Source: Coptis chinensis (lineage: Eukaryota > Streptophyta > Magnoliopsida > Ranunculales > Ranunculaceae). From it: DNA of 64,000 bases. A program made the position numbers and the translations under genes. The notes under the pieces were generated by a model. It ran no database searches, had not been told where the DNA came from, and was given only the letters and a program-made list of their open reading frames with translations. The DNA is taken from assembly GCA_015680905.1 (NCBI GenBank), contig CM027377.1:40820501-40884500 (forward strand), read 5' to 3'. Positions 12,445 to 25,613 of this stretch are shown here, piece after piece (within the stretch, counting starts at the first letter, position 1; every line of letters begins with the position of its first letter).

Positions 12445-12630
12445 GGGTAAATTCCTTATTCAACCATGATAATGTCAATGTGTTCCCAATTCAAACATTG
12501 TCAGCAACTCAGTGCAAAAGGTTGTTGACATTACCCCACTAGTTGCTAACAAAATACGCCGAGTAGCAATTTATGGTCTAATTGAGAAGGAATTGACATT
12601 ATCATGGTCTAATTGATAAATTACTCGGGT
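12445..12630. mobile_element. 186-bp MITE with 8-bp target duplication
   Basis: Both ends carry inverted copies of CCATGATAATGTCAAT within about 35 bp of imperfect terminal repeat. The element is flanked by ATGCAAAA at 12437-12444 and 12631-12638. An 8-bp duplication suggests the hAT superfamily. It is non-coding. Confidence 0.7.
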
Positions 12631-12647
12631 ATGCAAAATGTGCTTGG

Positions 12648-13929
12648 TGATAGGGTTATATACTAAAAACATTACTTTTGTATTAACTCTAATTCTTTAT
12701 ATTTTGAATGAGAATCATATGGGCAAATGTTATGCATATTATATATGTTATTAGTTATATGTATGTGTCTAATACTTTATGTTGTAGATGATATGGTGTG
12801 AACACACAGAAGATCATATCATCAGTACCTTATAAAATATAAGTAATTGTTCACAACCTAGATGGATTTGGAAAAACCATTGGTACGGTTGTAGTATAAT
12901 CTGGTATTAGTCTATCTTGATTATAGGATTACACTAGTACACTTTGTGTGTATTGAACAGGACCAAGTGAGGTTGTTTCTCTTTATACTGATTATATAAG
13001 AGAACAAACGCCTCTGTTATTATGGATGTTTGTCCTCTTAATCCTGATATAATAACGGGCACTTACGTGCATTGTACATTGCTTTAAATCATCAATGAGT
13101 GAGATTCATTTGTGAATCAACAAACTCGATAGATTGGGTAATAACATTGTATGTAAGGTGTGTTGTTGATTATAGAAGGAATCTGTGACCCGCAGAAAGT
13201 TGGGTTGATGATGTCCCCTTGAGGAGCTCAAAAAGATTGTCATGTAAACCCTGCAGGTGGATTTATTCCGACATGACAATGAGGTTGAGTGGTACTACTC
13301 AAGGATATAAGAAGTTGATTAATGTAGTTGTCAGTAACTTGACTTAATCAACGGACATTCGATATCTTAAACACGGGGAGATCAACGAGCATATAATATG
13401 GAGCCCATAAACACTGACACGTAATTTGGGATTAGGGCGGTAGTGTAACAATGGCCTTTAGTAGAATAAGCCATTTGTTGACGGACTTGGGCCGTGTGTT
13501 CTGGGCAAACATGGAAAGCCCAAGCCCGTTAGGAGGCCCAACCCTAATTTCTCCTCATGGTCCCTGTTGTAGCCTATAAATAGAATCTTTTTTCTCTTGG
13601 CCGAAATTACTATTCACTGGATTGAAAAGAGAGGCAAGGAAAGATAGATCCAATTTATTCTAAAGGAATACAATTGGATCTATCTTTATGAGAAAGAAGG
13701 GGGTTGGTAGATCGTTGCCCATACAACGTCCAATCTATTCTAAAGGAATACAACAGAAGATCAAGGGGTTGATTGTTGATTCGGATTCATAGATATTGGA
13801 TTCTCAGAGATTATCACAGCCGATTCAAAGGTATGTTTTCTATCCAAAATCGTGAGAACCCATTAATTCCGCTGCGCGTGGGTTTTCGCTGTTTGTAGAA
13901 ATTTGCATTCTGAAATAACGGTTCCTACA
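12648..13929. mobile_element. Solo LTR, 1282 bp, with 5-bp target duplication
   Basis: The segment begins TGATAGGG and ends TTCCTACA. It is flanked by CTTGG at 12643-12647 and 13930-13934, the 5-bp duplication expected of LTR-retrotransposon integration. No internal region or second LTR adjoins it, so it is a solo LTR left by recombination between the two LTRs. It contains a plus-strand TATA box, which fixes its likely orientation. The superfamily is not certain; Copia is my guess from length and style. Confidence 0.8.
13575..13583 (+). promoter_or_regulatory. TATA box of the solo LTR
   Basis: TATAAATAG is a canonical plant TATA box and lies about 350 bp before the LTR end. It probably marked the U3/R boundary of the former retrotransposon and could still start transcription. 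Confidence 0.5.
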
Positions 13930-13934
13930 CTTGG

Positions 13935-15073
13935 TTGAGATCAAACCCTACTCATGTCCATAAAATATTATGGTATATAATTTATAAACTTTAAAATTGT
14001 TTTATGGACTGTGTTGTTTGAATAATTAAGGTAGAGAAATCATGCATGAATTTTAAGCATTATTTGTTAATATAATAGTTGCACGTTTGACAGAATGATG
14101 AGAGTTTTCTAGCTAATTGGTAAAGATTTTGTAGTACATTTTATTATGCAATCTTCCTGTTATCCTATGTGTATATAGTACATTGATATGTGATAATCAA
14201 ATCATCAACTTATTAATCGTTGTGTGCAAGATTGCCATCAAAACACTTATGCACCTATGTAGGTTATCCTTTATATATATATGAAGTTTGTATATGAATT
14301 GGGTGTTGCCAGTGGGAGTTTAATGTGGTCTTTTAAACATTCAGTCATAAACTTGTCATATATCTTGCATCGTTTGAGTATAGTTAATGTATGGACCCTC
14401 TAAATTAATGAATGTGAATAAATGATTCTTGTAGTGTGTATGAAACTATTTGTTTTCCATGCATATTGTTCATTAACACTTGATAAGTTGTCAATCATAG
14501 ACCATGAGAAATAGGGAATGCGTGTTAGACTTTGTTGATTAAATCCTTCATTTGTTGTTGGGCACTAAGGAGTGATATATAATAAAGCTATGGAGAACAT
14601 TAAACTATCTAGTAGTTATTTTAAAAAAAAAAAATGTTTTTGTCCTGGGTACCGTTCGGAAATTCGAGGCTTTATAAAGCCATTTGTGACTCTTCATGAG
14701 CTTGTATTTTGACTCTAAGGAGTGTGTTGAGCTTTGTTGAGCATATTTTGACTCCTTTGGAGTGTAATTCACCCTTTTGTGTGTACTTTGACTCTTCGGA
14801 GCGTGTTTGGACTCATTATGAGCGTGTATAAATGAAATTTGCCAAACAAATCCTTTTCTCAAAACTTTAGATTTTTTTTGTGTGGTTAGAAGTTGGATAT
14901 ATATTGTTATTGATGTATTTCTTGGAAAGGCAAACTAATAGCCTTGGGATTTGTACATGTAACATGTTTATTTGTCAAGTCAATGTTTCCCTTAAGATTG
15001 CATTGATGTTAGTAACTTTTGTTTGTTGAAATTTTATTAGACACTACTATCTTTTCCAGTACTGAGTTACTTT
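13935..15073. other. No gene; includes a GACTC-type degenerate repeat
   Basis: Between about 14690 and 14830 the motif TTTGACTC plus GGAGTGTGTT-like sequence recurs at spacings of 20-40 bp in four or five degenerate copies. The rest is AT-rich with only short frames and no recognisable domain. Confidence 0.45.
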
Positions 15074-15560
15074 GAATTTCGGGGACGAAATTCCTTTTTA
15101 AGGGGGAAGAATGTAACAACCCTGATTTTTTATATTTCAAAACTAGTGTTTGTTTGTTATATGGGGTTAGGAGTTAGGACTATAGGATAGTCCCCTTAGT
15201 AATTTTGTTTTATATCAAATAAGGATTTGAGTCCGTACACAACTCTTTTAGAAACCGAGAGAAACCCTTTTCTCTTCTCTCTCAATATGGGAGCGGCTTC
15301 TCATCAATCTTTTCTCATTAAAAGAATAAAAATAAAAATAAAAAGTAGGAACAAAGGATTAGATTGATCGGCAAGGGTTCGTGTTAAGCAAGTTATGGAG
15401 GGGATTATAGTTTGATTCTAACATTAATATTACCTTCTTCAATCGTTGTCTTTTGTTTTTGCTTTTGAGGCAAGTGCTCTACTTGCACTACCCTTCTCTT
15501 CTAGACATAGAATTTCACTCTTTACTGTAGTGATTGATTTAATATATGTTGATTTCTAAA
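15074..15560 (+). mobile_element. 3' junction and partial LTR of a chromovirus-type element
   Basis: GAATTTCGGGGACGAAATTC (15074-15093) followed by a polypurine tract AAGGGGGAAGA and then TGTAACAACCC (LTR start at 15112) is the typical 3' internal/LTR junction of plant Tekay/Del-type Ty3-gypsy elements. No pol sequence precedes it, and I could not find the LTR end, so the element is deleted on both sides. The right border given is approximate. Confidence 0.6.
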
Positions 15561-15839
15561 TATTATTTGTGAATGGAATGCATCTATTAGCACTTGTGTA
15601 TTGTAGTGGTTTGGTATGATTTTGTGTTAATTTCACCATGATAATGAGTATGTGATATATAAGGTTTTGATTATAATTTCTTTTTATTCATAGATTAGTT
15701 AGGACCCTTTCACAGTATATGAGACGTATGAATTAATGATGTGGATCATGGCATATGCTTATTTGTTAATGAAAGTCCTTAGTGTAGGCACTTGGTTCCC
15801 TTTATTTCATTGTTAAGAGTTATGAAGCCATAATATATT

Positions 15840-16010
15840 ATTGTACAAGTGTTAAAAGCCGTCGTTGTATTATTGGATAAACAAGTGCCTCGGGCCATCG
15901 TTTTTCAAAAATGACAACAAAACGACGGCCCTAACAATGGATTAAAGCATACGTTTTTGTCCTAAAACGACATATAAGGGTCATCGCTTATTGACTGTTT
16001 TTTTGTAGTG
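15840..16010. mobile_element. Right terminus of a CACTA element
   Basis: The segment ends TTTTTTTGTAGTG, the inverse of a CACTACAAAAAAA terminus. Upstream it has several subterminal copies of a CGTCGTT/ACGACGGCC motif, the pattern expected of CACTA subterminal repeats. CAT follows at 16011-16013. The matching left end was not found to the left; a terminus of the same family lies at 25614. Confidence 0.6.
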
Positions 16011-16548
16011 CATTAACATATAGAATGGTGATTATATTTTTTTCGTTTAAACCTTTATTAATCTCTTTGTAATATGATAAATTTCAAAGGTCAGTTCATA
16101 ACAAAACAATACTGATATATTGAACAACACAATGAATACTATATTCGACAACAACCCAATTCTGCACAAATCATATATATGTCCAACACTCCTAAACCAA
16201 GGGCGACAACCTCCCATGTTAGTTCAATCGATGATGACATAGAAAGGAATCAGATAAAAAAAAAAAAAGATAGAGAGAGAGAGAGAGAAAAAAAAAATGG
16301 AACGAATGATTCTAATGGACACGCATAAAATTAAAAAAATTATAGCGATTCAACGGGGTAGGATTGATATGGAAAAATAAACACCAAAGGCCGGTACAGA
16401 ATAAGAACAATCAGCTGTAACAATAGGTAGCATTCAAATAGTTATAATGAGAAGAGAAAAACAAACTTAGGAAAATGTATATACAACATGCTTATTAAAA
16501 GAAATATCATTTAACATTTGAAAAAGCATAATGTGTCCTGAAAAATTC

Positions 16549-16756
16549 TTTTTTTTTTTCACCCAAATCTAACGGGTAATCATTACCTTAGACTCGAGCA
16601 TTACAAATTCAAAGCTAATGGCACAATTCTTCTTCGAATTAATGGGTTTTCACATCCATGTGACTTGAACCCTAATCTTCCACCGGTCCGTTCGAGTGTG
16701 AAGTTTGTCGAGATCAGTGCATTGCTGATTCAACATTTTCTCCGAAGCTATTATTT
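16549..16756 (-). mobile_element. SINE-like retroposon
   Basis: On the minus strand a sequence of about 200 bp ends in an A run (T run on the plus strand at 16550-16559). It has an RNA polymerase III B-box-like GGTTCAAGTC (plus coordinates 16662-16671). Similar 8-bp flanks (GAAAAATT and GGAAAATT) may be an imperfect target duplication. I could not place the A box with confidence. Confidence 0.5.
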
Positions 16757-18882
16757 GGAAAATTAAGTATGTTAAACCGGTAAAATGGGAAACATGTCAA
16801 AATGCCTTAAAATCAACAGGAAAAAGACCCATCTCGGTTTCATAAATGATTAGCATAAGGCACAATAAAAACTCGTAACTATTCGGCAAACTGATCAAGC
16901 ATAAATGAAATACATACACCATAAACATTACAAAGAAACTAACTAAACATGGCGTGCACTTACAAGAGTCACAACATAAATTTAAAACATTAATTAAGCC
17001 CAAGAGTCACAAAGTGAAAAAATGGAAAACCACGATAATGTTGGTTTTAATGTGCTCGACTCCCCAATGGTGTTTCAATACCCACCAAACACTTGTCTAC
17101 CCTCTAACAAAATCTCAACCTAATCTGACCTTGCCTTAACAACTTGATTTCTAAACAAATTGCAATTTACAACTCAATATCATTTGAAAGCATAGGAAAT
17201 GTATATATAATTTAAATATTACACGATGAACAGTTAGTAAGCATTGTCTTTTGTGATATTCACAATCCTATATTCATGGGAAAAATAAGAAAAAGACGTG
17301 GTCTCTAACCTACATCCAGGACCAAAACACTGTAATGAACCAAGGTGCAATAAAACCTCACAACAATTCGGGAAACTGAGTAAGCATAAGACACCCAACT
17401 ACAACGAATAAACTTGCACTTTTGTTGACTTGACTTTTACTCTAATAGGACGAACATGAACTAAAAAGATAGAGGAGGATGTAATTTCAAGAAAAAGTAT
17501 ATTAGTAAAAAAGTATAAGTACAAAAAATTATATGATGAGGAAGTACATGAACACAGTCACTTTGAAAGGTCTTTAAGTATAGTAACCTGCATCATTATA
17601 AAGATTTGGAGGCGCTTGTACTAAATTTGTTGCGCTACTTCTAATAACATAACGGTTGGAAGGCGTAGCATAGCATGTTTTGTGGCCTATTCACAACTTT
17701 TATGTAAGAGCTCGTGAAACAAAGCTCGTCCTATAAGGAACCAATCTAAAGTAGAACAAACAAACAGAGAACATGAATTGGGAAATGAACAGTTAGAAAA
17801 GATGGAAAACTTAGCTACTTCGATAAGGTATTTTAACATGTTGTTGTCGAAGTATACACTACTCCACTTTCAAGAAAGATGCTACTTTACTTGCTAGTGG
17901 TAGAATCATGAATAGTAGGAGGGTCATCAATTATAGAGATTTTTTTTAACATAAATTAGAGAAACCAATTTAATACTCGGTTAAATATAAACTAATAGCT
18001 TTTTACGTGTTTCTTTAGCAACAAAAATGGCATTTGCTTTATAAGCAGCTATGTCTTAAAACATGCTCAGTACGTATTGGATCAACTTCGACCCATTTAG
18101 TTTGAAGACCATGCTCTAGGACTATTTCCTAATTAACTCTTGTGCAAATTCAAAGAAATACTTAAAATACCTTAATGGCTGAGACGCACAGAAAGATCAG
18201 GGCAGCAGGTGCAACACCAATATTCCAATATCACTAAACGGCTAAACTAAACGCTGAATGCATATAAAGCTTCTGAGTGGCGTGAGAAATCCTGACTGAG
18301 CATGTTATGAACTGAAGTAAAGAAATATAGCATGCAATCGTAAATTACGTAAGGTTTTGCAATGGAAAACTAATTGAAGGGAAAACAGATTTAATCATGT
18401 AAAAGCACCTTTTGGAATCCTGACAGTAAGATTTCGGTAAGCCGAGGCTGGAAATCTGGAGCGAGAAACAAACAGAGAACATGAATTGTTAAATAAATAG
18501 TTAGAAAAGATGGATCGTGATGTAAAGAAATAGAGATTAGTAATAGAGATTAAAAGTAATTTAATCATGTAAAAGCACCTCTTTGAACAATTCTGAATTT
18601 GGAGCGAGAGTTTAGCGAGTTGTGAGAGAGAGAGCGATCCAAGTTTTATACTGAGAGTTGAGTGTTGTAGAAGACTATTAGATGAGCAACGTGAGGGAAA
18701 AATCATTGTTGTTTTAATGGTTGCTCTAATGGCAGTCAAAGTTGGTTATTTGGGAAGGCCAAATGAAGAGAGGAGTTACGGTATTTGTGAATTTAGTCGT
18801 TGAGGATAATCATTTTTTTGAGATAGTGAAATTAGTCGTTGTGAAATTAATTCCTTCCATTTCTTTGAGAACTTGGAAGGTG
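16757..18882. other. Degenerate duplicated non-coding region
   Basis: Several segments recur here in diverged form. AACAGAGAACATGAATTG occurs near 17764 and 18472, and TTTAATCATGTAAAAGCACC occurs near 18391 and 18560. No frame has a recognisable domain. The organisation resembles the inner parts of old non-autonomous CACTA-type elements, but I see no paired termini. Confidence 0.35.
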
Positions 18883-19113
18883 GGAATGAAGGAGGAGAGA
18901 GGCGAGCAGAGACGGTGCAATTTCGCATACCAAATTTGGGGCGTTTCGCAGCCCAACCCATATCAATAAATATTTATTAAATTGGTATATTTAGTATGGA
19001 AATCAAGGAGGAGAGAGGCGAGCAGAGACGGTGCAATTTCATTTAGAAAGTTTGGGCGTTTCGCAGCCTAAGCCCAGGTCCATAAATATTTATTAATTTG
19101 GTATATTTAGTAT
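18883..19113. repeat. Tandem duplication, unit about 115 bp
   Basis: Two adjacent copies each contain GAGGCGAGCAGAGACGGTGC, then GGCGTTTCGCAGCC, and end in TGGTATATTTAGTATGG. They differ by point changes and short indels. The sequence is non-coding. Confidence 0.85.
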
Positions 19114-19177
19114 GGAATAGGCATAAATGTGGATTAAATCAATGATTAAAGCTCTAAAGAGATCCACACAAATCCCC

Positions 19178-19408
19178 ACGCACACCTAATTCAGATCCCC
19201 ATGAAATCGCAACCACTCTTTGTCCTCCCATTTTGTTTTATTATAATAGACTAGGTATTACTCTTGCCTACAGCACGGTTTGTTATGAAGTGTTTCCACG
19301 CACACCTAACTCAGATCCCTACGAAATCGCAACCTTTGTCCTCCCATTTTGTTTTATTATAATAGACTAGGTATTACTCGTGCCTACAGCACGGTTTGTT
19401 ATGAAGTG
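19178..19408. repeat. Second tandem duplication, unit about 115 bp
   Basis: CACGCACACCTAA, TTTGTCCTCCCATTTTG and CAGCACGGTTTGTTATGAAG each occur twice in the same order. A dispersed third relative lies at about 31675-31755. The block directly follows the duplication at 18883-19113. Confidence 0.85.
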
Positions 19409-19859
19409 TTTATTATGTTATTTGTCGCATTAATCTTGGTACACCCTGGTATTTTCAAATGTGTGGCCTATGTGGGAATTTACATTCATGAAAGAAATTG
19501 CATGATTTGCAAACATTGGTATGGCATATATTATTTGGAAATGACAAACAAAACAACTTATGAACACAATCATGAGCGAACCATTTGAGGCCAACTTTAG
19601 AAAATCGATAAAGAGCCAATCCAATTTAAATAATGAAACTAAATTAAGAGATTATAAAAGTAAATAAATAGAAAAGATTCAACACATTACATTGGCAAAG
19701 CCTCCTAGGCAGTCAAGCTAGATCAATCTGTTACAACAAAACTCAAGAACTTTTCATTTGCTTATAAAATGAGGTCCTTGTACAAAAGTTTCTTTTTCAT
19801 ATCCAGAGTAACTATCTCTTGCAACTTGAGCAAATTGATAGCTATTCTCTAGGTTAGAA

Positions 19860-20145
19860 GATTAAGTCTGTCTTGTATACCCCAAGCAAAGTTATTAGAG
19901 TCGTGTCAGAAGCCATCACAACCGCTCTTCAATCAGATTCCAACCATAACTTAAACAGTCCTTCTCAATTGCATATCTAACACCATCCAATACATGTGAG
20001 CACTATGCCATATAATTAGTAGAGCCATACAACTCCAAGTGTATGTATTGTTTCCTTATATACCTGCTCCAACTGACCTTGACCATTGTAGAGGACACGA
20101 AGAGCACTCCATTTATTAAAAAGTGCAATGCAACCTGCAGAGATA
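19860..20145 (-). mobile_element. LINE RNase H remnant
   Basis: In broken minus-strand frames the sequence gives LYGSTNYMA, then VRYAIEKDC and a degenerate LWLESD-like stretch followed by a VVMA-like segment. This order (NYMAE...GVRYAIEKDC...ESDS) matches plant LINE-type RNase H domains. Stops and frameshifts are frequent, so it is a relic. No A tail or target duplication was located. Confidence 0.45.
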
Positions 20146-20388
20146 ACCATGTATTTATAAAATCATATTAAATATAGTTTTGAAAGTTTTGTTTAGATCA
20201 ATTCATAATTTGTGTGGTGAAAGTTGAAATCTGATGTTGTTCAAATCAAGATGCAAACAAAGAATATCATACACATAAACTAATTTGTATTTCCAAAACT
20301 ACTTCAATTGCACCCAACTTTAAAGATGTCCCTAGTTTTTCCCATCTCTATTGTTCAATCCACTTGTTACCATGAAATATATTTTAAA

Positions 20389-20583
20389 GGGTTAGATAGA
20401 CTTACCCCCATTTTCAAAAATAAGATCCATTTGTAAGATCCAACGGTCATATTTCTTCATCTGAAAAAAAAATCATCTCGTAGCCGTTGGATCTTGCAAT
20501 TGGGGGGGGTATCACTAATATTTTTGAAAATGGAGGGGTAACACTAATTGCAACTATTAATGGGGGGTAAGTCTAACTAACCC
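20389..20583. mobile_element. 195-bp MITE with 9-bp target duplication
   Basis: The termini are GGGTTAGATAGACTTACCCCC and the inverse of GGGTTAGTTAGACTTACCCC, forming a terminal inverted repeat of about 24 bp. The flanks are TATTTTAAA at 20380-20388 and 20584-20592. A 9-bp duplication points to Mutator-type transposition. An inner inverted repeat (AAGATCCAACGG with CCGTTGGATCTT) lets the core fold into a hairpin. Confidence 0.85.
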
Positions 20584-20592
20584 TATTTTAAA

Positions 20593-23164
20593 TGAAATCA
20601 CGTATTTTAAGTAATGTGCAACGGAAACATCAATCTATCACCTTGTCAGAGATCATTGCCAAATAGATAAGGTGTTTAGAATGAAAAAGGAGAAAGAGTG
20701 TGTAACTGAAATTCTTGAACTATGATTGATCTCAATTTGCCCGCAAAAGAAAAAATTTAAACTCAATAGACAATGTAAGACAAAGATGGAAAAGGGATTA
20801 GAGAAAGAGATTAAAAAACTTAAAAGATACACATCTTACATTAATGAAAAGTGAATGTAGGGAAACACGATTAAAAATGATAGGTCATGAACCTTAAACT
20901 TAATTTTCATTGGTACAATTTATGAGGTGCTCTTTCTTATGAACTTCTAAGATGTCAGAGCGAACATGGTATCGAATTTCAATGGTAGAACTTGTGAAAC
21001 AGTTAGAAATAAAAAAGCAAAGAAACCCTTTAATAAAGCAGGGTATACAAGACTCACTTGCCTTGATACTGGTTTGTGATGCATTGACTTGTTTCAAACC
21101 ACACACTGTAACTTGTTGTGAGGCCCTTCTTCTATGATAACTGATAACTCACACTTCAAGTTCTTGTCTACGCTGGCAATTGCGTGAACTGGAGATTGAA
21201 TGCATAGAATTTCTAATTAAGGATAATCTTCGAGAAGCTTTCTACAAAATGAAACTGAGGAAAAATAAATCTAACAACAATGAAAATTTCAGAAAATTGA
21301 TAGGAAAAAACCTTGTAATAACAAGAACAACTTGATCCGGACATCTTGCCATCATAATTGACATAATCTCCATGTGAAGATATGTACCAAGCCACTGCTT
21401 CCAATTGTTTTGTCTATCATTAACTACTTGGTCAAGCGTACTAAATCACAATAAAGCTCACCAAAAATTGTTATATAGACTTGGAAGATGCCATAAAGTC
21501 CAATAATCATTAACTATTTTTAAGCCCAAGAGTCTTAAAGTAAACATTGCACACCACGGTTCCAAAATTGCTAAATTAGGTTTAACATTCCAGCGTATTC
21601 CAAGCTATTTCCACATGCTTACATCTTGGGATTTAATATATTTCAAAATCAAATTTAATATATTTGAAAAACTTTTCAAAGATATATTTAGTGTGCTAAA
21701 ATACTTTAAATGTTATTTAGGAGACCCTTCAAATGTCTCTATAGGTGTGTTAACACGATCCCAACCACACACGTGTCCCCCATCGAATGTAGATCACAAC
21801 AAAATCCCTACCGCCCTTTGTCTAAACCTTCGAGTCTTATTGTTGGCACCATTAGCATAGCAACTGAGTTAGGATCGGTCTTTTATCCTATTGTAGTTGT
21901 AGCTAAAAAATCGGTATTGTTGTCGTATGTATTTGTTGTCATTGTTTGAGGTAGCTCTTTAGCTCATAACTGAGCCTTGGGATTCATACAATGGATTATG
22001 GATTATGGGCACCATTGAGGCGCTGACAGATGAATCAAGCTTCCCGGCGATGGATTAGCCTCTTCTATATATGGGGTTGTGGCAGAAGATTGAATTCCGC
22101 ACTCCAAGACGGCAGAGTGACGGGATCATCCTATTCTTTTACTAAATAGACTCATGACAAAAAAAAGTTGTTAAGAGTTTGAACATTTAATAAACACGAC
22201 TAAACCAATGAAGAACTATTGAAATTAAATATCATGACAAAAAAAAGAGTAAACAGAGAAAAAGAATACAATTGAAAGCCATATCATCCTCTCTTATATG
22301 CATGCATAATACCAATACCATACAAAATTACATCTATTATATGTGAATTATCTTTGCCTCTTTGTTTGTGATCTCCAAAAGCGCATAGTTTTTAAAATTT
22401 GAGCTAACCTCCATCACCAATTTAGCTCTATAAAAAAACAATTGCAATATCAAGATACTCCATTTCATAGCAAGTAATTGAAAAAGTCATGTAAAATTAA
22501 GCACAAACCAATAAAAGTTTGTAATCCAACATACCAATTTTTGAAGCACAAATCATTTAATTCCCATAAGTTCAAACAATTGGTTGTCTTTACCCTTTCT
22601 CGGTTTTGTGAGAGCCGAATCTCCCGCTGAAAATGATTAGGCCATGGGCTTATCTAATCTTTGATAATAAACAACATGTAATATCTCTCAGGTACACACA
22701 ATGAGTACAACACAATTATAGACAATAAAGCAAGTACGCCTCATCCTTACCGAGTATTGATGTAGAAAATGGCATAGTCATCAAAACATTCCAATCTCCT
22801 TCCATCGGAAACTTGCAATTATCGAAAACATATAAAATTAGACCAATTGCCAAAGAATATAATTGAAGCTCTGAATCACATAAATTGACACACATGGCAG
22901 TAACAAAGTAGATGAAAAAATTCTAAAATCTTACGCACCTCTCTTGCTAAGAAATGCGATAGTAGAGCGAGAACAAATTCGTCACCCTTTTGGCTTTCCC
23001 CACCAAAATCTCCCCGTATTATAACTTTTTAATGAAACAATTGGCGTTTTAATCATTTTGGGTAGAGACAACAATTGATTGGGTTTTAAATGTAAAATCA
23101 ATAATTTAAACTAAAAATTTATATTTGATAAATGTTTGAAATGCCCCAATGAAGAGTTGATGAG
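20593..23164. other. AT-rich region with no recognisable gene
   Basis: Only short frames without domains were found on either strand. Motifs such as minus-strand splice-donor-like GGTAATC or GGTAAGA recur, so parts may be exons of non-coding or decayed element transcripts. I can assign no product. Confidence 0.35.
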
Positions 23165-23800
23165 TCTCAAAGCTTGATACTATCCAAACACAATCAATAG
23201 ACAAATGGTCCAAAAATTAGAGGAAAATTCACAAATTAGAAAATATGATGGAAAGAGCTCAGTGTTTTTCCTTCTTAATATTGGGAGATTAGATTGCATA
23301 GTGGAACTGGAACTGGGAAAGTATATGGCATACCTTCAACACAAAGAATCAAGTACAATCACATGAAAACAGTACAAAACAAGAACAATTAGCAAATAAC
23401 ACTATATCAAAGAAACAATATGCAGGTTGTTTAGCGGGAATTTTTGTACACGCAAGGTTAAAAAACAACCTCTTACTTTCCTTCTCAAAGCTTGACACTA
23501 TCCCAACACAATCAACAAACAAATGGTCCAAAAATTAGAGGAAAATTCACAAAAAATATGATGGAGAGAGCTCAGTGTTTTTCCTTCTTAATATTGGAAG
23601 ATTAGATTGCATAGTGGAAAGTGGAACTGGGAAAGTATATGGCATATCTTCAGCACAAATAATCAAGTACAATCACATGAAAGCAATACAAAATAAGAAC
23701 AATTAGCAAATAACACTATATCAAAGAAACAATATGCAGGTTGTTTAGTGGGAATTTTCATACACGCAAGGTTAAAGAACAGCCTCTTACTTGCCTGTGG
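23165..23800. repeat. Tandem duplication, unit 318 bp
   Basis: TCTCAAAGCTTGA begins the two copies at 23165 and 23483. Long shared strings such as ATGGTCCAAAAATTAGAGG and AACAATATGCAGGTTGTTTA occur in both at constant spacing. The copies differ at scattered positions and by small indels, so the duplication is moderately old. It is non-coding. Confidence 0.9.
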
Positions 23801-25613
23801 ATTTCAACTTTCGAAGAAGATTCAAGAGCTTCAACAGTGTCACTGCTACCCACCTCTTCTTCAGTTATCAGGTTTTAGAAGAAAATAATGCTTTGATGTC
23901 CACACACATGAGCCTAAAAGTTAATATGATGAAACGTAAACATAGTGTTATATAATGGTACATAAGCATTGGGACAATTTGTGTTGACGGTCTCGTTTGA
24001 AAGTCAGACTACTAAGTGATTGGAACTCAATTCAAACATTAACACCATTAAATCAATACAAAAAGAGTAGTTGAGCGATAGCAAAAGGAAATGTGCTGCA
24101 TGGTGAGAGCGATAAATGAGAAGGGCCTAATCAAATGCAGTGTCAAGAGAACTGACCTCTTCATTGAACAAAGTGGGCCAAACTATAGCAAACTCTAAGC
24201 AACACAACGTGTGTTGTTGATGTATAATGCGAATATACATTTCCACCAGTTCTAAGTCTACAAAAATTAATGTGACAAATGCTTGATTAAAAAGAGATGA
24301 CTAATCATAAAGATGAGTCCCTTAAAGTTTAAAATGGAATTAAGCATCAAATAAATTGAAATGGAGTGCCTAATATGGTGGCAATCCCTAATATGTTAGC
24401 TGAAATGTATCCACATGCGTATGAATGGACATGAATAACAACTTCTTATTAAAGAAAGAAAATTCCAAAACCCTCTTTGAAAGCCTTTTATCAAGGCTTT
24501 AAAAATCCTCATTTGATAGGTAGATATTGCTAAACAAAATATCCCCAAGCCCCAATACAATGTGGATACCCTAGAAAAAATCCAAGCTTAATGAAATAAT
24601 AAAACAATGGAAAAATCTTACCAGTTTAAAGATATAGCAATCTTCCATTCTTTAAATGGCTCAATTGAGTGTCCAATTGAATGCTTGCTGATTTTACTGC
24701 TTTTAAGAAGAAAAACCATCTAGGAAAGGGGAAAAAAATTCAGAGAACTTAATGTAATAGGATCAAATTAAAATCCATGCATCAAATTAAAACCACCCAC
24801 ATCAATGACAACCAATGAAAATGGTGAAGAATACATATCATTGTAACCAGAAACACTAAATTACTTGGTGAACCATGAAGTACTAAAAGGAAAAATACAA
24901 GATTTAAGGAGGAAAAAATTGCTCAGAGAGTTGCACAATCAACTAAATCTCAAAATCTCTATATAAAAGGTTAATCAAACTCCAAAACGTAAATACAGAG
25001 AGTATTACCTTAATGCAAAGTAGCAAAGTAATCTTCGCATGGAGAAGGTGGGAGAACTGGAGAACAAACGTTCATGGAGGTCTTGAGAAATGGCGGGTGT
25101 GAGCGACAAAGTTTGGTTTCCCACTTCCATTTTTTTGGGTGCGTTATTTAATTACTTTAAAAAGTAGACTGAGAATACTCCTAATAATTTGTTTTTGGAG
25201 AAAATGAGAGAGTCTAGAACGTTTTCTTCATAACAGTCCTCAAATCGTTCCCGACCATTTAACTTTTTAAAAGATGGGAATAAAATATTTAGAAGATGAA
25301 GGTCCTATACGTTAATACTTTTTCAAAGTGTAGGTTTTTGGTTACAATTGTGAACATTCTTTATTTGTGACCCAAACTCTTTGAACCAGGGAAAGAAATG
25401 AAGGGTCTTCAATATTCCCATTTCAGTTTTCTTTTTCCTAATAATTGCCCAATGAACTTATTTGTTTCTTAAACTGATGGCAACTCTTGGGATTAACCAT
25501 TACATTTGATTTACAACTCAAAAGAATCAAATAGGAAAGTTGTTTCGATATCTAATGTATTTATGACATTGAACACAAATTATGTTGTCCCAATGCCCTT
25601 AAGTTTTAGCCCA
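23801..25613. other. No gene recognised
   Basis: The sequence is AT-rich with only short, featureless frames. The end of this stretch (25000-25140) resembles segments near 27600 and 30400, which lie inside CACTA-type ends, so it is probably part of the same family of old non-autonomous elements. Confidence 0.3.
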
